A DNA stretch of 64,000 nt from Tretioscincus oriximinensis (taxonomy: Eukaryota > Chordata > Lepidosauria > Squamata > Gymnophthalmidae), in assembly GCA_022410635.1 (NCBI GenBank), contig JAJVDF010000212.1, forward strand, positions 1,375,450 through 1,439,449. Reading direction: 5' to 3'. The position numbers were made by a program, and so were the translations under genes. Positions within the stretch are counted from its first letter, which is position 1. Every line of letters begins with the position of its first letter. Under the pieces are notes generated by a model. The model was not told the DNA's origin. It did not search any database and saw only the letters and a program-made list of their open reading frames with translations. This document shows, piece after piece, positions 38,139-48,732 of the stretch.

Positions 38139-38329
38139 GGAACTGTTAAAGTGTCTGTTCAGCATGCCAAAACGTAAACAAAAAAAGATCAAGAAATCTG
38201 GAAGCACAACCTAGAACCATTCCAACCTGGAAGGACAAATAAGAAACCATCTTCTACAAAAGACACCAATGGCTGCAACTTCTCTGAAAATTCCAATAGG
38301 AATGTGGTGTGCAGTTGGTCCCTTACTAA

Positions 38330-38537
38330 TAGGCTGACCAGATGACAACTTGGGGGGTGGTGAAAACCTGATTTCGGGATGCTTCCCAGTTTTTTGAGGA
38401 AAATTTTTTTTTAGAAAAATAATTCGTCAGCAAAAATCTTTTTTTGAAAAAGAAATTTCTCAGAAAAAAACAGGAAGCATCTCAAAACTGGGTTTCCAAC
38501 CCCCCCACCCCCCAAAAGGGGTCATCTGGTCAGCCTA
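38330..38537. mobile_element. Palindromic hAT-type MITE, copy 3
   Basis: Ends TAGGCTGACCAGATGAC and GTCATCTGGTCAGCCTA with the family's inverted inner arms. Flanks CTTACTAA and CTTAATGC share only the first four bases, so the target duplication is doubtful. Confidence 0.75.
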
Positions 38538-40496
38538 CTTAATGCATGATCAGTAGATTCCCATCAGGTGACTTTATCAATGATACAATACTGGGTGCCA
38601 TTTGATATCCAGATCACATTTTCATGTATCTTTTAACATCAGTATGTAAGTGTAAATTTAAAAATATGTATTTTGTAATACAGGTACCACTTATTGAAAT
38701 TGCTTCTTCCAGGAAATTGCTTTTGAAAGTTTAAGTGACATTTTTTAATCCTGTTTACATTTGCTTACATCAATACTACATATTTTATCTAACCAGGGGG
38801 AATATTGTTAAAACATGACTTTTAAGTAAGGGAATTATATTTTTTAAAGATAGAACCCTTCCTTTGATCAAATAAAAGTCATTTTTCATCAGCTTGGAAA
38901 ATTCTCTTAATTTTGACAAGAGCCAAAAAGATACCCTTTACTGAAACATTTGATAAGGCGTGTGATAAGTACTAAATATCCTCATTGAGAGAGAGAGGAT
39001 ACTTACTGTACATACTCACCCACTCACTCAGATGGCATGTGAAAACACTCTCTCCAGAGATCTGATAGGGGATTATTAATCCTTACAGCAGTCTGCACAG
39101 ATAGAATTAAAAAATTACAAGTTGCCAGTCTAAAAAAAGGTTCTAGACAAAGACAGCTTCCACCATCCACGCACTTTTTTNAAAAAAAAAAGTATCTTCA
39201 AGGTGCAGAACTAAGCAAAGAGAATACAGAAATATTGGCTTTTCGTCTTCATTTATTTTATTGATTTATTTATTTATATCCCGCCCTATACCCGAAGGTT
39301 TCAGGATGGCCAACCATAGGGGGGTGCACTTAGCTTTTGTTGCTTTCTCCACAACAGACACCCTGTGAAGTATGCAGGGATGAGAGAGTTGTAAACAACT
39401 GTGATTGGCCCAAGAGCACCCATCTGACTTCCTGGAGGAGTGTGGAATTGAACTGAGAGACTACCAGATGCAAGACCAACACTCTAATCGCTACACCAAA
39501 CTGGCTCGTTGAATTTAGCGAATAGGAAAGACACAAAAGCTTTCCAACTTGCACCTGTCTTACCCTACAAGAGACAGTTCTGACTTTGCCTGAAGGAAGG
39601 TATACTTTCACAATTATTACGCTAGGATTTATGGTGCTCTCAAAATAATGCAAAGTTCAAAATAGCTACTGCCGTATCTGTACGACCTTCATATTGCAGC
39701 TATTCATCCATTAGATCTATATTGCAGATCATATGATGTGCTGTAATGTTATATTAAAATCACCATAATTAAGTATTACTTTGTTTATATAAGGTAAATA
39801 TGCAATAAGAGAATAGACAGAATTCACTTTATGCGAAAGCATCTCAGCAGGCATGAGGCTAAATAATAGCTTTAGCAACCGTATTCTCTTTATCCCCTCA
39901 CAAAGACTACAGCATAAAGAGGGTAGTTAAAGTTAACTGTTCAATAATGCAGAGTTAGAGTTACTTTGTCACTCTGATAATCACAGAATTGTAAGTGGAG
40001 AAAAAAACCTGCATTTCTTAATTATATGTATGCATATTAAATGATAAATATAACCCAAATTTACTAATTAATGCAAGGAGAAGGCACTAACACAACAAGA
40101 AAATTTGAACTTTTAGCATTAGAAATCAAGACTTTTACGGCTTGAAGTCAAAACAACATCATGTGTGGGTTTACTTTTGTTTTCTAGCTCTGAAAAACAA
40201 GCTGTACTGGTATATAATGTAGCTTCTCTACTTTAGCTTTGTGCATTAGCCATTTCATAAGTTTGTTTTTGAGTGAGCTACCATATAATTAAAGAGAGGA
40301 ACACCATGCTTGGAATTAATTTCATTACCATCGCTTGCTACTAAAATGAATGTCCTCAGTAATAAACATAATTTCTCATTTGTTTTTAGTGCAAAGTAAA
40401 TCTCAATACAGGACATTTTCAGAGTCTTGCCACCTAGCAGTATCAGAATCCTGAGATAGAACACAAATGTAGGGTGAGGTTTATACAACTATTCCA
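38538..40496. other. Unassigned except for the SINE at 39243-39512
   Basis: AT-rich; no supported gene. Confidence 0.5.
39243..39512 (-). repeat. MIR-like CORE-SINE, copy 1
   Basis: The minus-strand head GCCAGTTTGGTGTAGCGATT has a tRNA-type A box, and AGTTCAATTCC is close to a B box. The core contains the complement of GTGATTGGCCCAAG and GCACCC, as in MIR. The tail is the L2-like GGGATATAAATAAATAAATC block. A tRNA head, conserved core and LINE-like tail is the layout of MIR/CORE-SINEs. Confidence 0.75.
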
Positions 40497-40790
40497 ATAG
40501 AGAAGAAGAAGAACTTGGTTCTTATACCTCGCTTTTCTCACTTTTCAAAGGGACTCAAAGCGGCTTACAAGGATATATTTTGCACCAGGCTCTGGTGGTT
40601 CCCATGTATCTACTTGCAGTCAGTTGCAATTCCTTGCAATTCTTGCTTTCGAATAGCTGGGTTGGCTAGAGCTACAGGCTAGTGGAAGGTGCTCACCCNT
40701 CCCCACGTCCCACACAGGGCTTCGAAACCCCATCTCCCAGGCGAGAGACGAATTCCTAAGCGACTGAGCTATCNGTAGCCTCTTTTACAG
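40497..40790 (-). repeat. tRNA-headed SINE, second family, copy 1
   Basis: On minus, TAGCTCAGTCG (40761-40771) is a perfect A box and GGTTTCGAAGCC (about 40718-40729) a near-perfect B box. The body includes GAGCACCTTCCACTAGCC and the 3' part AAGTGAGAAAAGCGAGGTAT followed by CTTCTTCTTC. It shares head, body and tail with 49637-49955. Confidence 0.72.
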
Positions 40791-40914
40791 TAGTGTTAGA
40801 CACTATATTTTCCAGGTGCTGAACTGGGTTGGCTGCTGGAAAGAACAATCAAACCACCATACCANTCGTGGGAATACTTGGCGCGAAGTTGTGTACCTGG
40901 AAACCCAAAAATTG

Positions 40915-41105
40915 CTGGCATCACATCCAGTGATGTCACTTCTGGTCCTACCCTTGAAATGACATCATCTGAGGTGACATTCCCAGAAGCAGAGACTGGA
41001 AGTGGCATCACAAATTATGTCACTTCTGGTCCCAAGGACGCCCTTTCCAAAAGGAGGGGCTGGAAGTGATGTCATAACTGATGTCACTTTCATTTCCCAC
41101 CTCCC
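40915..41105. repeat. Cluster of CRE-like and ETS-like half sites
   Basis: TGATGTCACTTCTGG (40931), GACATCATC (40961), GGAAGTGGCATCAC (about 40999), TATGTCACTTCTGG (about 41015), GGAAGTGATGTCAT (about 41061) and TGATGTCAC (about 41080) recur in both orientations. It looks like a degenerate minisatellite built on a GGAAGTGATGTCA unit. Confidence 0.5.
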
Positions 41106-42364
41106 AAAAATTGGAAGATCCCAGTATGAGGTACACAGGAAAAGCATCCCATGTACCACATATGCAGGGGAGTTTTCTGCTAAATCATACAGGATTTGTG
41201 TACAACTCCGAGCAACGCACCATACAACCAAGGAAAAGCAGGATTCAGTTTTGTTTAGTAATTATGTGCACAGAATATTTGAGCTTCAGCTTCAGTATAC
41301 ATCTTTCTATGAACATCCAGAGCTAATTTCCTTTGGGCCCTGGTCTGGTCATACTTTTATTTTTAAGCCTCCTGAAGAATGAGTTGGGGAAAAAAGTATT
41401 TTTGTGTGTGTTGTGGTGGTGGCGGTGGTGATGGGAGAAAGGGATTAAACCCTATTCTTCAGGACTACAGATGTACTGAAGAAAGTTTAAAGTATCCATG
41501 TAACCACCATGGCTTTAGTATTGGCTGGTTTGATCTTCTTGGAGTCCAAGGGATTTTTTTAAAAAAATCTTCAGGAATTCAAAAGCATTATTTGCCACAC
41601 AGCCAGATTTGTGGCTATCACAGCCATACATTAACACTAGTGAAAAATTAGTTCTCATTATGTGAATCTATTATTTACGTTGGATAAAATACCATGAGTC
41701 CCATTCAATTCTTTATTCTTAGCTACATATGTACTAAGGGTAATATTCAAACGATTCCTACCTATTTTCCCATATATTTTGGAACCACTATGTTTGAGGA
41801 AAAGAATTCTATTCTTCCACATTGGGCAGTGTTTTCCCCTAAAGCAGCCATCAACACTAATACCAGTGAGCAGAACGAAGATATCTATATATAGCTTTGT
41901 TACAGATCTTCTTAGGAAAGATAAAAATGCAGTTGTCCGCATCCATAGCAACAAATTGTATACTGCAAACTACAAAAACAGTGAGGTCACAAAAACTAAA
42001 ATGTGGAAGCTCTTGAAGCATTGATTGGATAATTACATGAAAAAGAGAGGGTGAACAAGTATTGGACTTGATCTGGTTTTAGACATCTTTGGAAATCTGT
42101 GAAAATTAATGGAAAGGGAAACCATTTTACAATGCAAGAAAAAAATATAAAATAATTGTAAGTAAATTAATCCCAAGTATCTAAAAAAATAAAATGGGTC
42201 GCAGTGATTGGCCCATCAATCAGAAATGTAGGGATGGTAAAACCAGCCTACCTGCACTGCTGATGGGATAGACAAACGCCGAGGAGCCATGACATGACAG
42301 CATCTCATAGTGAACAGTCCCTGCGGCTGTTCCATCTTCCTTGCTCGGCATCTCAAGGTAAGAG

Positions 42365-42570
42365 TAGGCTGACCAGATGACCCCTGGGGGGGGGGGCTGA
42401 AAACCAGTTTTTGGGGTGCTTCCCAGTCTTTTCTGAGGAAATTTCTTTTCAAAAAAAGACTTTTTTTAACTTTTTTTGTTTTTTATTTTCTTTTTCCTCA
42501 GAAAAAACTGGGAAGCACCCCAAAAACTGGTTTTCAGCTGCCGCCCCCCAGGGGTCATCTAGTCAGCCTA
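42365..42570. mobile_element. Palindromic hAT-type MITE, copy 4, perfect 8-bp target duplication
   Basis: Ends TAGGCTGACCAGATGACCCC and GGGGTCATCTAGTCAGCCTA. GGTAAGAG lies directly before (42357-42364) and after (42571-42578) the element. A perfect 8-bp duplication is characteristic of hAT transposition and fixes the element's exact borders. It has no coding capacity. Confidence 0.88.
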
Positions 42571-42842
42571 GGTAAGAGTGAATTGCGGCAAGAAAAAAAG
42601 GGAGGTGGGGAGGTGAAGGGAGGGAGGCAAGTCAATAGGAGGGAAGCTAAAGAGAGCGCTCTATTGCCTCTGTCATCCGGCTCTGCACTAGTGATAATTG
42701 AATTTACATGAATTTGCCATTTAAAATTAGAAATCATTAGCTTACATTCCATAGCATTTGATGGAATAAAAAAAGATCTCGGGTTAGTTAGCAGTATTTC
42801 GAATTGAGATGCATAAGATTAGAATAGAAAGGCCTTCTTGCA

Positions 42843-43215
42843 CTAGGGGTGCGTGCAGACGACAAGGGAATCCGAGANAAATCCGCAATCTAAAAGCAAC
42901 TGTGGATTTCTCTGGGGAAAAGAGGGGACATTCCTTTCATCAGATCCATCTGGAATTGCTCTGAGGCTGATGTGACAAAGCAGAGAGAAGTAGCTGCATA
43001 TATTCAGCCAGCTGCAATCCTGCAGTCCTGCTGACTGGTGTCCTCTGGCTCATCTCCTCACTTCAGACATTAGGGCTGCAGACATTTCCCAATGGAAGAT
43101 GCAGGCATTTTGCCATGAAATTGGAAAAGTCCTGCAATAGGAGGAGTCCTGCAATGGCAGGGCAGCGAAGACCACAGAACATGAATCAGGTAGGAAACTG
43201 TCTGCATGCACCCTA
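42843..43215. repeat. MITE family C, copy 1
   Basis: CTAGGGGTGCGTGCAGACGA at the left and, inverted, CTAGGGTGCATGCAGACAGT at the right. The inner arms (GGATTTCTC, AATCCGC) are shared with 56047-56480 in opposite order. The ends resemble hAT-type termini, but no target duplication is visible. Confidence 0.5.
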
Positions 43216-44887
43216 GGTCAGAAAGGTTTCCCAGTAGACTGCCTGATCCATGGGTAGAACTGGGCCTCTTGGTTGAACTGGGCCTTGTGGTAGAATTCTG
43301 TATCCACGTTGCATGAGCTGCTAGATCAGGCCCTAAGATGAAAACAGTACTATAGCCAGTGTCAATAATATATACTGTTCTAACTAATACATTGGACAAA
43401 TCACTCATGTGGCTATCACAGAAGCTGGTGGTTTACCATTTTGTTGACTGCACCCACAAGTGATATTGGAATTGTGCCACTTCCGAGCACTCAGTAACAA
43501 TGGTGGCAGAAAATTTCCATTCCCAGACTTTATAATTGGGCATGGCTGCATGCCACTGACAGGTCAGACCACTGTGGATCTGGGTGTTTTAGTTACAGTA
43601 GCGTGGTGTAGTATAGCCCCTAAATGCAGAACTAACCCAAGATCCCATGGATTTCAGTTCCTTTCATGACAATGGAAGCTCATTGGAGAGAAGGAGCAAC
43701 GTGACTGGGAATTTGAGAAGTAGGAAATAAATGCCATTAATAAATACAATTGACCCTCATATAACATCCCTTATACAGTACAATTTTACCCTTACTCGTT
43801 CATTAAATTCAAACTTGCTTCATGTAAATTGATTATGTACAGCTTGTTTTGGCAAGTTACAGAATTTAATGAAATTTCATTGAATTTTGGCATCTTTGTG
43901 ACACCACTGACTTACCTTGGAGCATAGAGTACTCTTTCTTTGCCACGTTGTGAAATGGTTTATCAAAAGCCTCTTTGAAAGTAAAGCAACCTTAAGGATA
44001 CCTTAATTATAAAGTGGGAAGTGCTGTTAATCTCTGTTACAAATACACTTGTCTTTTTTTTTCTACTGATGGCAGCTGCGCCCTACAATGGGTGGGTCTC
44101 ACCCCAGAACAAGGGCTCTTGAATGGCCCAGCTTCCTCTGCCTTGTTTTCTTGACTTGTGTTTCATGATTTTCCTGCAACTGTGCAAAGCTCCCTCAGAC
44201 TTCTCACAGACAACATGTACACAACCAATAGCCTGTTGGCCCACCACAGAAACCTCCTTAAATCCCTCATGTTTTGTGCAATTGAGCCTCTTTGTGTTTT
44301 TGCAAAGTCCATTATGCCTTAGTACCTCCTGTTCACACCACTTTTGTACATGTTTTGTACCTTGCCCTTCCCTCCTCCGCATTTGGAAATGTGTTTATCC
44401 TGTTCTTTGTCTTAATCATCCATCCTGCTTTTTGTATTTGGTTCCCACTATAGCACAAATTTTGATAACTTTGTATTTATCCCGATCTGCATCTGTTCAT
44501 CTTTTGTATGAACAGGGAAAATGGAATTATCACGCATATATAAAATGGATTCCTTTGTAATACTTTGTACCCTAGTTCCTGTGGCCTTTGTATCAATGTG
44601 GAAGTGTAATCATTATTATCTTCCCATTTGTGATAACCCTCAACGTGAGTACAGGTCTGCCAGAGGGTCTTTTAGAATGTATAATGCAGACCCTAAACCT
44701 CATTCTCTCGTCTTTCCCTTTTGAAAGGTTCCACAGTTTGTTACTAATAAATCTTGTATAACTGGAGCCTGAGAGGGTAGATGAGGATGGGGGAAGGGGA
44801 AACCCATGCCCACATTTTGTGGACTTTACTATCTAGTAGTAGTAATAATAAGACAAAGAAGTAGCCTTGTTAGCCTGGAGCAAACTT
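43216..44887. other. Unassigned, with a possible Tigger-like single end
   Basis: CAATTGACCCTCATATAACA at about 43747 resembles one end of a Tigger-type element; I found no partner end. 44060-44760 holds the weak open frames with the AATAAA at 44746. Confidence 0.35.
44521..44724 (+). CDS. Short open frame with hydrophobic N-terminus and nearby poly(A) signal (weak)
   Basis: A 67-codon frame: a short start, a hydrophobic stretch (SFVILCTLVPVAFV), then a polar, Tyr/Arg/Pro-rich tail. AATAAA at 44746-44751 lies 22 bases after the stop. A second, Cys-rich open frame (44123-44560, 145 codons, different frame) overlaps its start. No promoter, homology or splice support is visible. It may be a decayed retroelement or spurious. 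Confidence 0.15.
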   Translation: MELSRIYKMDSFVILCTLVPVAFVSMWKCNHYYLPICDNPQREYRSARGSFRMYNADPKPHSLVFPF

Positions 44888-45248
44888 TGGTTTTACAATT
44901 TTAACTGGTATACTCTAAATGTAACTACCCAAGAAAGCCAGGTAGTATAAATAATAATAAATGCAAATAGGATTTTTTTTAATCCTGGCCAAAGCCTACT
45001 GTTTATCACGGTTGTCTGTACTGAAAATAATCTGCAAGGATTACAAAAACCATGATGCTGAAAAATTATTTGCCAGCTCAGTGAATAGAAATGTTGAAAT
45101 TCCACACACACAATGAGTTTTTTCTCCAGATATAAATAGGAGAGAAGAAAACGCCCCTGCATAATTTTAATTATATGCTTTCATAACCCAATTCTAACCT
45201 CAGACCTGCAAAATTAGAAAAGCTGAAAATTTTACATATCTCATAGGA
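44888..45248. repeat. Diverged direct duplicate, unit 1
   Basis: Aligns over its length with 46848-47175 in the same orientation. Shared anchors are TTGGTTTTACAATTTTAACT, AAAGCCTACTGTTTATCACG, GGATTACAAAAACCATGATG, ATAGAAATGTTGAAATT and TCTCATAGGACATC. No coding frame, poly(A) or inverted ends are seen. Confidence 0.65.
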
Positions 45249-45341
45249 CATCTTAGAGACTAAAAAAAAGTTACATTTGAAGGTAGACTTGTCTATGAAA
45301 ACTAATGCTGCCTATCTTTTCCTTGTTAGTCTCTAAGGTGA
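45249..45341 (+). repeat. Diverged hammerhead/Penelope-like repeat, copy 5
   Basis: A short copy bounded by CTTAGAGACTAA and its inverse TTAGTCTCTAAG. At 45281-45312 it has a GTAGAC/GTCTAT stem, then GAAAACTAATGCTGCC, which aligns with the other copies. The CTGA box is lost. It begins exactly where the duplicated block 44888-45248 stops. Confidence 0.4.
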
Positions 45342-46847
45342 TAAAAACTTTGCTAGTAACAGTAGTACTCATAATAAAATTAATAATGATCTTTATCATG
45401 ATGATCATGATGATTTAGAGGTAGGAAACAATTACAAAACATGAGATTATATTATTTAATGATTTATGGAAATTAACCCATCATGCCATATGAGAAACCA
45501 TTTGTAGTCAGGAAGACCTGACATTGGGGTGCACAAGGGTTATATGCTTATTATTGTGCCTCCTGTTACATCATTGCAACAATGTCAACAAATGGCGACA
45601 TAAAGGAAGCGAGAAAATGCTATCATACACCTAAATTTTAATCCAATTTCAGTCCATTTTTCTAACTGAAAAACACAGCAGCATGGTAATTATCCTTCCA
45701 CATTATATAAACCAAAGTTGAATTTTCTTAGTTAGAGAATGCCAAAAGAAAATGTCTTGCCATTTTACTGATGGTATCTTTCATTCTGAAAGTAACTGAA
45801 GTTAGGTTAAAATTTAAATGTAAAAGGACCTAAAGCTGTGATCAGATGCCTTTAGTAATGCACTTTTGACCCATGTCATGTAGTCATCAATTGAATATGG
45901 ATGCTATTCATGTTTCATTGGAGAAGCACAGAAAAACAAGGTGACCAGTGCCTTGCATTAAGGAATGAAGCAAAACAAAAAACAAAAACATCCAGCTACT
46001 GTTTATAAAAACAAATGATGCTGCATCAAAGTCTAGAGTCAATGCAAACTTTCAATCTGACTTCAGTCCTGAAGAACTGTCTTTAGCCCAGTTGATATAG
46101 AGGGCTATTGATGATTCAGACCAAGGGGCTCTTTATCTGGATTATACATTCTGTCCTAAAGTGCAGAAAGGAGGTCTAGAATATATAAAAGTTCTTTTCT
46201 CATCACAACACACAAGCCAACATTAATATTTGCAGGGGTAAATTCAAATGGATCACTAGTTGTATACAGTATTCAACGAACCATCTTTTTGTAATATCTT
46301 CGCTGTAATCATTGCTTACTAAATTTAAAAAATGTAAACTTATTATAGCACTTGATCTCAGTAATCCTTACCATGTGTTTGCTACGCTGGATTAATCTTT
46401 ACCACTTCAATATTGCAAGTAAGTATGTTAAGTGAAGGCAAAGTAAGTTGCCTAAACAATAATTAGGAATGAGAAATTAATTTTACATTTACTGTTCTTA
46501 TTAAACATGAGAACACTTGAAAGAAATGCAAGTAGCCTTCATGGATGTTGTTTGACCAAATAGTTATTGCCTCACTGACTTGACAAGTTAAATGAGAACA
46601 CAATCAGATATGTAAGGTGACTTAGACTTAGTCATCATAATTAATTCACTGTAAGCCAAATAAATGAATAAAATTAACTAGCTGTGCTATACATTTTTAA
46701 AGCATGTTCTTAGTCATTTTAGTCCCTACTTCTTAATATCTGTATATTTATATATTGGGCAGGAGCTAACTAGGTTGGACAATTCTCATTTCCTTTCTTA
46801 GATATTTGACTTACTGCTTCCTTTTTACTACTCTTGTGTTGTACATT

Positions 46848-47175
46848 TTGGTTTTATAACTTTAACTGCTATATTTAAATTAAAAACCACCTGGGGGTCA
46901 GGTATTGGGTATTATAAATATGTAAACTAACAAATGAAATTAGATTTTGAAACCAGACTAAAGTCTACTGTTTATGATGATTACCTGTACTAAAAGAAAT
47001 CAGCATGGGTTACAAAAACTATGATGCTGAGAAGTTGAGTTTGCTGTGTTAGCCAAAAGAAATGCTGAAATTTCAAACACACCATGACTTCTTCCTCAAG
47101 TATCAATTTGAGGATTAAAAATGCCTCGGACCTGCAGAGTGAAGAGGTAAAAGTTACACAGATCTCATAGAAACA
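46848..47175. repeat. Diverged direct duplicate, unit 2
   Basis: The partner of 44888-45248: TTGGTTTTATAACTTTAACT, AAAGTCTACTGTTTATGATG, GGTTACAAAAACTATGATGC, AAAGAAATGCTGAAATT and TCTCATAGAAACACC. It is about 30 bp shorter through small indels. Confidence 0.65.
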
Positions 47176-47544
47176 CCCACCTCCATTGGTAATCTGACAA
47201 AGTTATGCTACATCTACAACAAGCAGGAATTAAATAGGAAAGAAACAACAACACAAAACAACCTGCAACACTTATATAAAGTGCCACCTTCATTTTTTCT
47301 TAATTTAGAATCCTTCTATAACTTTTAATATTCAATCAACCTGCAAAGTGAAGTAATCACATTAAAAAATGAAAAGATTTTTCTTCAGAATTATCTTACT
47401 CAAAGCTGTTTTTTTCTAAAAAGTGGATAAACATGGAAAGCATTTTTCAGCCTTTCAATGTATTAAAATTTAGTTGTCTTACTTTAACTGAAACAATCCA
47501 CTTTTATTTTTAAATTGACTTAAAGCACGGTGCGTAGCTGGAGT

Positions 47545-47650
47545 CTTAGGCCAAGCTTAGACCTCCTGTGCTTGGAATGGCATCTGTACAGCAGGGCCCA
47601 TTAGATCACTTTCTGGAACAGAATAAGCCCAAGTGCAAATCAGGCCTTAG
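47545..47650. repeat. MITE family B, copy 1
   Basis: CTTAGGCCAAGCTTAGACCT at the left faces CTAAGGCCTGATTTGCACTT (inverted) at the right, with GGAATGG/TTCCAGAAAG inside. Related ends are at 52043 and 23464. Confidence 0.4.
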
Positions 47651-47814
47651 TCTGCTAATTTCCCCCAAAAGAGGCATGAGAAATGCAGGAAGGAGGCTGG
47701 CATATTCACAGCTTTAGCTATATTATTCAGACTTCTTTCACTTGATGCTACAGTAAAACCCCGTTTATCCGAACTAAAGGGGGCGGAGGCATTTCGGATA
47801 ACACAGTTTTTCGG

Positions 47815-47874
47815 ATAAACCATTTAATGATAAAATTTCTAATGTTAAACCATTTAATGATAAAATTTCTAATT
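47815..47874. repeat. Two tandem 30-bp units inside the Tigger-like MITE
   Basis: AAACCATTTAATGATAAAAT followed by TTCTAAT occurs twice in a row just inside the left terminal repeat. Confidence 0.7.
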
Positions 47875-47916
47875 TAAATAAATTAAATTTTGTTCTTACC
47901 TGTAATGGTTTAAATC

Positions 47917-48021
47917 CGTCGTCTCCGACGTTTAAACTCCGCCCTTCTTCCCGTCGTCTCCGACGTTTAAACTCCGCCCTTCTTCCCGTCGTCTCCGATG
48001 TTTAAACTCCGCCCTTCTTCC
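47917..48021. repeat. Three tandem 35-bp units inside the Tigger-like MITE
   Basis: CGTCGTCTCCGACGTTTAAA followed by CTCCGCCCTTCTTCC, starting at 47917, 47952 and 47987; the third has one CG to TG change. Each unit is CpG-rich and contains the palindrome GTTTAAAC. Confidence 0.85.
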
Positions 48022-48313
48022 CGTGCCGCGAGCAGCGCCGGAAGGAGAAGCCTTTTTCCACCTATGCACACACGTTTTAACNGTCATGTGACGCAGGTTG
48101 GAAGCTTCGGTTAAGCCGGGTTTCGGTTAACCGAAGTCCGGATAAACNGGGTTTTACTGTATATTAAAGCAAACTCCAATCCCCATCCTCTTCCTGGAAG
48201 TTGGCACTGGCAGATGACTTTTATATCGCTCTCAGGAAAACTGCATAGTGGTACCTATGGAGACATCCTTTCAGACAACAAAAAACTGGCCACATCTCAA
48301 TTATACCCAATAC

Positions 48314-48732
48314 TAGACTGACCAGATTTTCTGAGGCCCAAACTGGGGCAATTAATATTCATGTTAAATTGCATTTTCATAAATATACAAGTCACCCGCC
48401 AATATGCATATTCCTCCAAAATCCCCTGCCTGAAAAATCTGCAANGCACCCAAGAGTTTTTTGAAGTGTGTGAGATTTTTGCAAAGTGCATGAGAATTTT
48501 TCAAAGTGAACAGGAAATTTGCATTTTTAATTTTTTTACTGAAGGGGAGTGGTTGCCAGAGCCCCCTAGTGGTTGTGCAATGATTTTTTNAAAAATCATT
48601 TTTTTTCCCAAAAAAAATAATAATGTTTTTTTCCTCAGCAAAAAATGGGGAAATCATGGGACCCCGGGAGGGCAAGATACTCACCCCCAAACTGGGTCTC
48701 CTCCTCCCAAAGGGGGGCATCTGGTCAGCCTA
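48314..48732. mobile_element. Long member of the palindromic hAT-type MITE family, copy 5
   Basis: Ends TAGACTGACCAGAT and ATCTGGTCAGCCTA match the other four copies. This one is 419 bp and has about 200 bp of non-palindromic A/T-rich sequence (about 48350-48550) not seen in the short copies. It may be closer to the parent element or carry captured sequence. Confidence 0.6.

Larger units (their letters stand above)
47751..48159. mobile_element. Tigger/pogo-like MITE with TA target site
   Basis: TA (47749-47750) then CAGTAAAACCCCGTTTATCC; at the other end GGGTTTTACTG then TA (48160-48161). The 22-bp terminal repeats match with one N. Second-level inverted motifs occur (TTCGGATAA, CGGTTAACCG). 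The TA target and CAGTA ends fit the Tigger/pogo branch of Tc1/mariner. The body has no transposase and carries two sets of tandem repeats. Confidence 0.8.

Noticed and set aside
40497..40790. tRNA gene candidates (good A and B boxes)
   Set aside because: The boxes are heads of dispersed SINEs with bodies and tails, and no tRNA cloverleaf is intact. The same applies to 49637, 39243 and 55188.
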